Shown here piece by piece: positions 13,158-22,821 of a stretch of DNA of 64,000 nucleotides. The translations under genes were made by a program, and so were the position numbers. The notes beneath the pieces are model-generated. The model had not been told where the DNA came from and made no database searches. It worked only from the letters and a program-made list of their open reading frames with translations. Position 1 is the stretch's first letter, and every line of letters starts with the position of its first letter. This stretch comes from Spinacia oleracea (taxonomy: Eukaryota > Streptophyta > Magnoliopsida > Caryophyllales > Amaranthaceae), in contig NC_079491.1 of NCBI RefSeq assembly GCF_020520425.1, positions 32,107,449 through 32,171,448 on the forward strand. The letters are read 5' to 3'.

Positions 13158-14537
13158 TGAAGGAAATAATGCCCTTGGTCCAAGTATGCATTTAATGTTA
13201 AGTCTAATAAATGCGGTTCAATATTAATTAACAAGTTAATAATTCAGTGAGATCAAGTGAGCTGAATGCCTAGCTAGAGGCCGCTTCAGTTCAAGTGGAA
13301 TTAATGATATTAATCCACAGCTTACTCTTGACTGAACCCGTAGGGTCACACAAATAGTACGTAAACGGATCAAGTATTTAATGGCATTAAATACTCTATC
13401 TATGGATATTCGGAATCGACGGATCTTGGTTTCAGTGGGAGCTGAGATCGTCACAAGCAACTGAATACTCCGGAAACGATGATATTGCCGGAAACGGAAA
13501 TATGGATCGTATCGGAAATATAAATATTATCCAAGTCGTAGATGTTGCCGGAAACGAAAACATGGTACGTATCGGAAAATATTATCGGAAATGGAAATAT
13601 TGTCGGAATCGGAAATATTGCCGGAAACGGAAAATATTGTCAGAATCGGAAATATTATCGGAATCGGAAAATAATTCCGGAAACGGAAATATTAAATATT
13701 TGTTCGAAACGGAAATTAATTCCGGAATCGGAAATATTAAATATTGTTCGTATCGGAAATGAATTCCGGAATCGGGAATTTAATCGGAAGCGTATCGTAC
13801 GAATTAGCATCGGACGAGGCCCGCTAGACGAAGGCCCAGCACGAAGCCAGGCCATCGCCCAGCGAGCCACATGCACCATCGCACGCCAAGCCTTGACCAG
13901 GCCCAGCGCAAGGCCAGGCCCAGCCAAGGCCTGGGGCGCGCGCGCGAGAGCACAGCAGCAGTGGGCCGAGCGTTGTGCGCCTATCGTGGGCCGCAAGGCT
14001 TGCGCGGGTGTACGGTGCTCGTGCAATGCTCGTGCGGGAATCCTAAAGCAATCGGGATTCGAAATATGATTAAATCCTAAAACTATTAGATAATGATTAT
14101 TTAATAGAGTCCTAGCAGGATTCTAATTAAACTAATTAATATCCTAATAGGATTATAATTCCTTTTCCATACCTCTATAAATAAGTGCCTAGGGTCATAA
14201 TTTATAGATACGATTGAAGTATTCAAAGGGTAAGTTTTTGAAAGAAAAATCAGCCATACACTTGCAAACACAATAGCCGAAATTCCTAGTAACCTTAAGG
14301 GCGATTCTAGTTGGTCTAACTTGAGGCGGATCCGGACGTACTGTGGACTATCTACGGAGGGACGACATTTGGAGTCCTAAAGACTTGTTCTTGTTCGGTT
14401 CGGGCGCAGCTAGGGAGGGCACGCTACAAAGTGTATGCTCCTAAATTATGCTAAATGATTATGTGTAAATAATATGTTTCCTGGCATTAAGGTTTTCCGC
14501 ATGATTTATGTTTTGTCATATGTATCATATCCTAACA
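13158..14537 (+). repeat. Left LTR, 1380 bp
   Basis: It begins TGAAGGAAATAATG and ends TATCATATCCTAACA. It has the same length as the right LTR. A TATA-like CTCTATAAATAAG near 14172 marks the probable U3 promoter, so R would start about 30 bases later. The U3 part holds a dense array of CCGGAAACGGAAATATT-like direct repeats (about 13467-13790), followed by a GC-rich block (13800-14040). Confidence 0.95.
13467..13790. repeat. LTR-internal short direct repeats, GGAAATATT / CCGGAAACG
   Basis: About twenty variants of a unit such as CGGAAATATTGTCGGAATC recur at 10-25 base spacing; the array is repeated identically in the right LTR (about 41883-42206). It lies upstream of the LTR TATA box, where enhancer arrays of plant retroelements often sit. 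A regulatory role is inference. Confidence 0.8.
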
Positions 14538-17506
14538 GTGGTATCAGAGCCTCTTATTATTTTCATAATCTAATTGCATGAACATGGTTAAATTATACAA
14601 ATTTGCAAGAAATTAAAAGGGGTGATTAATTTTCGTAATTGTTAATTAATTGCAAATTGCGTTTATTTAATTATATGTACGCAGTTTTTCGGCAGAATAT
14701 TCGTTACTCAACCAAATTGAGTGATTTTTGAGTCAATTCCGCATGTAAAAGGCATTATAAAATTTTGACAAAAATAATCTATTTCTCCGAAACCCAGAAT
14801 TTCCAAATTCGAAGCCTAACTATGACTTTTCGGAGGTTTTAGTTTTTCGAACGCAAAAGTTTGTAAATTTAAGATGTTAAATTAAATATTTGCGATTCTT
14901 GTTGATAAATCTTGAATTTTTGATTGACCTACTGTATATGTTTAACAAGTTTGAATGCCTAGCCTTGTTAATTATGCAATCTAATTTGTAATTATGAATA
15001 ATTTGTTGAAAATTGGAATAATTTAGAATTAATTTGATTTTCATAATTAATTAATAATTTAATTAGATACCTATGATTAAAAACCACCATAAAAATTGTA
15101 AATTTGTGTTAAATTTTAAATTTTTATGACCTAGACTTGAATCCATGTTAATCGGAAATCAATTAATTAATAAATTTTCGATTTTTCGCCCTAAAATTAT
15201 GAAATTAATATGATTTATTAATTTGTCATTAATTTTGAAAATAAAATTTTAATTTTTATGCGATTCGCTCATATAACTTGCACGCACAAAGCAATGGACG
15301 CTACGTGTTACCCTTAAGGGGTGTTGTATAGTGCGGGCATGCGACGACGAGCAAGGGAGCTCGTCGCCCATGCGGTACGAATGCAACGAGCAAGGCTATG
15401 GTGCACGAGCACAAGGCAGCAGCCCTGCCTTGTGTCGTGTGCTATGTGCGATGGGCGAGTGGGCAAGGGCGAGAGCAAGGCAACGACAGTCGCGTGTGGG
15501 CAGCAGGCGAGCTGCGCCACGACGCAACTGCCTCTCGCAACGTGCGAAGCCTCGCGCGCAGCGTGCGCAAGCTCGCGTGCGACGAGCGCTACGCCCAGTG
15601 ACGAACGCTCGCGCGCAGCGAGCGCTTTCTCGCAAGCTACGAGCACTGCCTCGAGCAGCGAGCGCAAGCTCGCATGCGTCGAGGGCAGGCGCGCGCAGCG
15701 AGCCAGAGGCCAAGCGTGCCTCGAGGCGCCTTGCGATGGTGTGCAGTGATGGATGCGACGCAGCACATAGGCTGCGCGCACATGGCCAGCGATGGCTGCG
15801 TGCGTGTGGCCTATGGTTGTGCGTTGCGTGGTGATGTTGCGTACCTTGTGTTACGATTAGATCGTTTTAAAATTTTAATTTGAAATTTTCAGTTTATGTA
15901 ATTTTAATTAATTTTAAAATTAATAATTTAAATTGTTTTCTTGGATTTTAATTTTGAATATTATAATTAGAATAAATGAATTATTACTAAAATTAAAATC
16001 ATTTACTAATTATTTTACTAAAATTAAAATCATGAATTAATTTAAATACGACTGAAAATAAATTAAATATGTGGATTCAATTATAAATTTATATGAGCTT
16101 TAAATTTTAATTAAATTTGTATGTTTCCGGTTAGACTAGAAATACATTTTTATGTTTAAAATTAGTAAAGCATATGAATTTATTGGTTTAAGTGGGAGCC
16201 CTTTTAGTCATAAACTCTTGATTAGGTCTACAAATCCTTAAGGTTAAAACAACTTGATTAGAATTAATAAGGACTGAATAATTTGTAGTTTATTGGTGCC
16301 CTTGATTAATTGCTGCAAATATTTATGTGATGCATAACGTGTTTTACTAACCAGCTATGTGGGCCATTCATGATAATGAATGGGTGAATGGTATATATTG
16401 TATATGTACTGTTTTGCAGGTTATGAAGTGACTAGTATGGCCCAAATAGGATAGAAAATATGGTCTGCGTACCATTAATTTGAATGTAATTGGTCTAAAG
16501 TACCAAAATTATTTTTCAATTCAAATATGGTCTGCGTACCATCAAATAGTTGTAATTAGTTTAATTATAGCTTATCCTATTTGAAGAAAATGGTGCCTCC
16601 CACGGAGATTTTCGAGACGGACTTTGAAGCTGAAGCTTCAAGATGAAGTTGGGCCATACTAGATCACATTTATCTTATGCATGCTTTAAGTTATTTATTG
16701 CTTTAAATATGTCTTAATAATGCATGAGATTGTGGCTTGATTATGTTGCATGATTAAGGATTTTAGTTCACTTAAAATCTAACCAACATAGTAAGAGCCT
16801 TAAATTCCAAACTTAAAAATTGAGTTATAAGGTGCCATGCCAAAATAAACACTTACTTGGATATCCTTTACATCAATCTAGTAATAGTTTTCGCTCAGCG
16901 AGGTGTTACTTATTGGTCCTAAAGGGATAAGGTACACAAATAATTGTGAGTACATGTTAGTTTTGGTGAAACTCAACGATATAAGTAAGGAGTCCTTTTA
17001 TGTCGTGGCAAAATCGATAGGTTTACCTAATAAGTTCTTAGACGTACCTATCAACCAAGAATAGTTTCTAGACTATTAGCAAAAGGCTTTTTCTTACCTA
17101 AAATGTTTTAGAATTGAGTCGACAAACTGTGCTTAATTCTTCAATGGTTTTAGGGTCTTGGAATCATTTTATTCACACCTGCCGGAACACATAATTCGAA
17201 TAAAATGCTAATGACTTGTTTAAATTGCATGATTGCTTTCATTTTCAAGTTATTATTCATGATAAATGTTTAGACTTTGCATGCTTCAATGAATGTTTTA
17301 ATTATTGTTTATAATTAAATATCTTGCACTGCAATAAATCCTTTTAGAAAGGTAACAGTAAATTTCCTCGATTGGTAGTGAATCCAAGAACGATTCATGG
17401 AAATCCCAAACCTTTAAAATGTGTGGGATGGAAACACTATGCTTATGCATAGTGTTATGAGTCTTATATCCTTGATTTTCACTATTCATAAGGAATTTTC
17501 CCTACA
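14538..17506 (+). other. LTR element internal region, left part: primer site and untranslated leader
   Basis: TGGTATCAGAGCC at about 14539 is the plant initiator-tRNA-Met primer-binding site. After it comes about 3 kb of mainly AT-rich sequence without a recognisable gag. The exception is a GC-rich low-complexity block (about 15285-15850). The phrase TGGTCTGCGTACCAT occurs twice near 16462 and 16528. I see no convincing gag domain, so the family may be a non-autonomous one. Confidence 0.7.
15285..15850. repeat. GC-rich low-complexity block with CGAGC/GCGCAGCGAGC repeats
   Basis: Base composition jumps sharply between AT-rich flanks. Short words such as GCGCGCAGCGAGCGC, GCAAGCTCG and CGACGAGC repeat in both orientations. 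Open frames exist on both strands at once and are Ala/Arg-rich, which is what repetitive GC-rich DNA gives by chance. It is not called as a gene. Confidence 0.7.
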
Positions 17507-18412
17507 TCCCTTCCCTTTGTTTGCTCTATGCTATTTGCTAAGCCACCCAAGGTTCAAACCTTGATTCAAGCATTTTCCCAAATTCCTTTTCCTTTCTTTA
17601 TTTTTCCTTCTTTATTTCCTGCTTTCTTAATTTACTGGCGGTTCTCTTTTCTTTCTGTTTCTTCCTTCCATTTTTCTCTCCTCTGTTTCCCCTTTTGCCT
17701 CACCTTCTCCGCCTGTGTCTCCTTCTTCGCTTTGCTCCCTTTGATCCAGCTTGTTGCTTCTTCGCAGTTCGTCTTATCTTGTGCGGCGGCGCTATTCTTC
17801 TACGACGATCGGAACTCTTCCAGCCTGTGGGAAGCATTGAATTCATTACCTGACGCAATTGAATTGGTTAGTTAGGCAAACCTTCATTCCTAGATGATCA
17901 TTCGATTGGTAAATAGTTCATTGCTTCCCACATGCTTGAAATCTTTCCGCCTTTGGTTACTGGTTAGGATGGTGGTTTGATTAACAACTTGATAGGTTGT
18001 TAACAGGTATGTTCTATATTTATCATCTACTAATTTTGAGTTTTTTTTGCGATTTAGGGTTTTTTCGATTAAATCTTGAATCTGGAAATTGTTGATTCAG
18101 AGTAATTTTGGGGGTTTTCTTTTGCAATTTACCTCTTTTTCGATTGCATCTGTAAATTGTTGATTCTGGTGCATTAATCATCTTCAGCCTTATGTTATTT
18201 TTTGTTGCTTCCATTAATTCTCTTGATTACATGTTCATTCGTAGGTTGGAGTGTTAACTGTGGTGTTTTCTCCCCTTAACTGTGGTGCATTAATCCTTTT
18301 TCTCTTGATTTTGGGTTCTGGAATTAATCCTCTTCATTACATGTTAATTCATACTCTACAGTATTACTTATGGTGTTTTAGCTTCACACTTAGATTTCTA
18401 AGACAACCCTGT

Positions 18413-18538
18413 TTTTTGGGTTCAACTTGTGCACATCCCTCTTTTTCCTGGGATAGTACAACCTTCCCCTTACTCTTGGGTTCGGCTTGTGCACATCCCT
18501 CTTTTCCTGGGATAGTACAACCTTCCTTTTACTCAAAA
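18413..18538. repeat. Tandem duplication, about 63-bp unit, in Helitron 5' region
   Basis: Two copies of CTTGGGTTC..CTTGTGCACATCCCTC followed by TTTTCCTGGGATAGTACAACC lie head to tail with few differences. They are upstream of the probable first promoter of the Helitron. Confidence 0.8.
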
Positions 18539-18654
18539 TCACACCATGCTGCCTTTTTTTATTATCCCTTTTTTTGTGGCTGTGTGTGTTAGAGGGCTTT
18601 ATCAGTTGTCCTTTTTCCAATTTCTAGAACTGCTGGTTTCCAAAAGTAGACACC

Positions 18655-18665
18655 TATATATAAAG
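18655..18665 (+). promoter_or_regulatory. Candidate TATA box for the first Helitron gene
   Basis: CCTATATATAAAGGGAGG is a near-ideal plant TATA box. A start about 30 bases downstream would give a leader interrupted by one or more introns before the first ATG (20979). The acceptor CACAG just upstream of that ATG supports a spliced leader. The assignment to this gene is inference. Confidence 0.5.
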
Positions 18666-18704
18666 GGAGGGGGGTTCTCTTTCCTTTTTAGGGTTTTGCT
18701 TCAC

Positions 18705-18814
18705 CGGTTGTTTTTCTTTGTTTGGAAAGGTAGTGCAATCAACTTTGCTCCCTTTTACCAGTTGTTTTCCTTTGTTTGGAAAGGTGGTGCAATCAGCTTT
18801 GCTCCCTTTTATTA
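18705..18814. repeat. Tandem duplication, about 57-bp unit, after the TATA box
   Basis: CCGGTTGTTTTTCTTTGTTT / CCAGTTGTTTTCCTTTGTTT followed by GGAAAGGT(A/G)GTGCAATCA is repeated twice in tandem. It would lie in the transcribed leader or first intron. Confidence 0.8.
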
Positions 18815-20978
18815 CTCATACTAATAACAAGGTTAAGATTAGCTATGTGTTCATGTTAACTCACATAATTAGAGTGGTTGTAATGTTGCTTCTTGATGCT
18901 CGTTTGTTGTCAATCTAATGTAATCTGCCTATTTAAAATCCCAAGCCATATGATCTACCAGAAATTTTGTCTACCCTTGACGGAAATCCTCCTACGATCT
19001 ATGGACATGTATCGGTGAATACTGAATGTGCACTCCTTGGTCCTTTGCTGGTGTTTTTAAAAAAGAACATCCGTTTTTTTCCCATTTGTTTAGTGTTATT
19101 TTGTATACTCTGTGCACATACTTGTAAATTTATTGTCCGTTCTTCTGGGGTGCCATTCTTTCAGTTAACACAAGTTTCTATATAATACAAGATGAGGATC
19201 ATTATGCACTAAGGTAGTTATGTAGTCATATCCCTAAGCTGTGATGAAATATTGAGATGTTTATGCATTGAGATCCCTAATTCAGTTTGCCGTCTTTATT
19301 GGTAACGTCCCTGAATTTTGAGGTTCAATGCTGTAACAAGTTGCCTTGTTGCTTGGTCTTTGTGTTGGCTAGGTCGTCGTGTTGCCTTTTACTGCACTTT
19401 TTCCCTGTCACTTGTGTGTGTGTGTGCGCACATACACAATATAGAACTATTTTGTCTATGCATAACTGCCCTTTGATGCTAATTTTTATCCGTGTAGTTT
19501 GGAGCGAACACGTGCCTCTGTTTCCAATTTTTGTAATTAGGCATGTTTTATCCAGTTGTTGTTTGGCATATATTTGCTAGAGTAGTTAGCTAGCTAATTT
19601 ACGTAAACTGATGTGTAACTGCCGTTTGTTACTGTCTAAGTTTTGCATTTTGGATCCGTGTTTTTATCTGGGGACAACTAATTTAGTCATTTGTTCTTGT
19701 CTGTTGTTGCATAGGCAGGACAGGTGTTGCAAGCATCATTGCTCGGTTTGGTTCCGAGTGTTTCCGGCTATCCTTGCTTTGCCTCTTGAGTGCGTTAGGT
19801 TAGTGCCCGAACTATTCTGCCTGCTGTTCATTGTGCCGGTTATTATAGTTTTTCCGTCCTGGCCTGCAATACAGGCAGCGTTGGTTTGAATAGATTGTGT
19901 TCTTGTTGCTTAGTTGTATGCATATACATGTTTTGCCATTGCCTGCTGGTTTATTAACTCTCTTGGGGGTTACCAAAGCATTCATTTCCGTCCGAGTTTC
20001 CTCTTTTTCCCTGTAATATTTGGGTCACAACATTAGAGGTAGTCAACCCTTCAACCGCCCTCTAGCCTTATCCTTTTATGCTTATAGTGTAAGCCCTAGG
20101 TGTGCATCCATGTGTGTGGTGATGTTTTGTCCATTGACCTGATTATATATTTGTCTTTGGCTTGTTGTGATAGCATACTGAAATGGGACAATTGGGTGGC
20201 AGTTAACATAGCATTGCAATTTTCAGCAGTCACACACTAATTACTACGGGGTGATTCGGGGTATCAATCTGTTACTATTGGTATGTTTAGTCGTAATATA
20301 GATGGAGTATCGTGTATTGTGTGTTTGTTGGTAGTGTTTAAGGTTTACACACTGAAGAGAGTTCAACTGTCCCTGGATATACAGTGCCACTAAAATCCCA
20401 AACATATAGGATAGCTCAATATCAATCGAATCCTAATACTATAAGTAAGTATGGCTGACGGAGTCACTGTCTCCATGTAGTCTGCCTGACTGAATAGCTA
20501 CCTATAGTGTGCTTACTTGAATCAGACTGTGACCTATAGTGTGGTTGGCTACAAGAGTTAACGAGAACCTAAGTCTTTTGGAACCGACTCACCTTTTTCA
20601 ATTGGTCCTAACTGACAACACGTACACACAGCTAATAGTGGTGAGCCCAGCAAGGTTTCCCCCCTTTATGTTTATCATACACTTACATCCCAATATTTTA
20701 AAAAATCCAGTGTTAGGTCTAGGTTTGTGCTAGGGTGGTTAGCCAACATTTGAGTGTTTTAGTTTTTGTTGCTGCCTGTAGAGCAGTTGTATAGTGGGCT
20801 AACAAGCTAATTGCCTTGTTCATTTTGCATGGTCATCTGCAATCCTGATTTTAAGTCCAACAGCGAGTTCTTGTACTTCTTGCTTTCAGTGACTAACCAT
20901 ATACGTGCCCAGTCTCAGACTGTTTGCTTGCTTATGTGCCTAAAATCCCCTTAATTTAGCCTTTTCCCATCACAGGTT

Positions 20979-21959
20979 ATGGCAGTGCCGCCCGCACAAA
21001 TCCGTATTCCTTTTCAGCCTCTTTTGAGGCAGGTTGTAGAGTGCTTGCACTTTCCAAAGCCAATGTACGATATGTTAGATATAGATAAAAATAATGTTTG
21101 CGTGGCGGTGAGGCCGGGAACGAGTGCAATTGCTTATGTGTACATTGGCGGAGAAGCTCCTACACTGGAGGAGTCTTGCGAGAGAGCTGTTGAGAAGGCT
21201 GTCCGTAGCCTTATAAAAAAATATGATGTTGTTGTTGAGGATTTTACTTCTGCTAGCAATAGGGCCCTTGAAAGATGTGCGAGGTTGTATCGTCTCAAGA
21301 GAGTTGAGTTAGAGGGTATTGAAAGCGGACATCCACAGGTCCTGCCTCCAGAACATCATTGTATGGACATTCGAGTTTCTGTGAAACACGTGCGTCTGGA
21401 TTATATAGGAGTATTGCGCACCGTGGTTGCCCAGACTCAAGTCTTGCTTGCTCCTATTGAGCATCTCCAGTTTGGGCCTCACACTTGGGTTTGTTGGTTG
21501 ACATTCACAAGTCCGCACAAGAGTAATGCTATGGAGTCTGTTGTTGGGGATTATACAGAGACTCTTGAGGATGCTAAGCAAAGTGTAGCAAAGAAGGCCA
21601 TCTATTGCTTGATGCGCCTCTATGCTTTTGAACTTGTAGATGCGAACTATGGGTCTGGGAAATACGCTGCTGTTGTGTATTCTCTTGAACAAGAAAGTTG
21701 CTCGACTGTGAGGGAGCGCATGTCCGGGGTTAAAGAAACTATTCAGCCTAGCGCCCTTGTGATTGAGCAAGACTGCTTGACTCCCCGTGGTTGTCCATTT
21801 CAGATACCCTCTATGATTACTGCTCCTCTCCCCCCCAAAAAGCGCATGTCCAGACCCTCTTTTGTCAGGCCATCTGTTCCTGGTTCTACTTCTGCAACCC
21901 CGGTCTTCTTTGTTCCACCTGAACTTGACACTGTGTTCAAACGCCGGAAGACTGTTTAA
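20979..21959 (+). CDS. Unrecognised 326-aa Helitron-borne protein with two dsRBD-like repeats
   Basis: I do not recognise a named family. Residues about 15-93 and 140-222 look like two copies of one fold. Each has a helix (PLLRQVVECL; GVLRTVVAQTQ), beta-like strands (AYVYIGG; WVCWLTF), then an acidic loop and a long C-terminal helix (TLEESCERAVEKAVRSLIKK; TLEDAKQSVAKKAIYCLMRL). The shape resembles double-stranded-RNA-binding domains, whose last helix has the A-K-x-x-A-A-x-x-A-L pattern. This is inference. The tail is Pro-rich and ends in basic FKRRKTV, a possible nuclear signal. A splice acceptor (CACAG) lies seven bases before the ATG, so the leader is probably spliced. It is followed in the same direction by Rep/helicase, about 860 bases from stop to start, suggesting an accessory role or a captured host gene. 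Confidence 0.75.
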   Translation: MAVPPAQIRIPFQPLLRQVVECLHFPKPMYDMLDIDKNNVCVAVRPGTSAIAYVYIGGEAPTLEESCERAVEKAVRSLIKKYDVVVEDFTSASNRALERCARLYRLKRVELEGIESGHPQVLPPEHHCMDIRVSVKHVRLDYIGVLRTVVAQTQVLLAPIEHLQFGPHTWVCWLTFTSPHKSNAMESVVGDYTETLEDAKQSVAKKAIYCLMRLYAFELVDANYGSGKYAAVVYSLEQESCSTVRERMSGVKETIQPSALVIEQDCLTPRGCPFQIPSMITAPLPPKKRMSRPSFVRPSVPGSTSATPVFFVPPELDTVFKRRKTV

Positions 21960-22821
21960 CCTACCGAAATAGTTCAACCTTTGGGGTGTGAGCACACCGT
22001 GCTCTGTTTCGTGAAACTGCCTCCTCTTTTGATGGGACAAGCCTAGATGTATTCCTAGAATTTAGGTGGCTTGTATATGTAATGTTTGGGGTGATAGTTC
22101 TCTTTTGGTTCCCTCTTGCTGTATCGCCATACAGTTTCTCTTTTGTTAGCTGTCAAGCTTGTTAGGTAGTTCAAGTTGTAATGGTGCTATGTTTAGAAAT
22201 TCTGGTTCGTCGTATATGGCGATCATATGTATGCTTTTAATAGCAGTCAACTTTGTATTGAATCCTTATGTTTAAATGAAATTCAGTTTGTTTTGGAGCA
22301 CTCTTCTTTGTATCCTGCTTTACAGTGCTTTTCCCTTTCCTTGATGTATCGTGTCTCACTTCCCTGATGCTGCCTCCTGCTCATGTTTCTTATTGTTAAT
22401 TGCATTCTAAATTTACCTAGGGTTGTATGATATGTAACTGTAAGTTGGTGGACACACCAGACTAACATGTATGTCTATTCAGGTCTGTAGGTTGTGTTCT
22501 CAGTTATTGAATGTTGGGTTTTGGTTGAGGAGAGGCTCTCACTTGTGTTGTTCGTTTTGTACACAGCGTGTTCTTTGTGCCTTTGTTTGTCGACTTAGCT
22601 TATTTTGTGTTTGCAGATTAAACAGCTGATGGTTTGTGCAGGGAACTGAACATTTGGAAATAGGTAGCGTGCCAACTTATGTGATGAGTAAGTTCCTCCG
22701 CCTTTTCATGCGTGTGGTTCTTTTTATTAAGTGTCTTACACATAGCCTGCTATGAATTCTGTTAAACATAGATCAATTCTTGAGTAGTTCGTATGTAAGC
22801 CGTCCAAGATGCAGCAAGCGC

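Noticed and set aside
13542-14069. Overlapping open frames in both LTRs (up to 175 aa, Gly/Asn/Arg- then Ala/Arg-rich)
   Set aside because: They are by-products of the short direct repeats and GC-rich block; they occur on both strands and are duplicated only because the LTRs are.
15314-15834. Long frames of 100-167 aa on both strands
   Set aside because: GC-rich low-complexity DNA; several frames are open at once and all are Ala/Arg/Cys-rich with no domain.
21309-22040. 243-aa minus-strand frame opposite the 326-aa Helitron gene
   Set aside because: It is antisense shadow of a better-supported plus-strand gene and has no recognisable domain.
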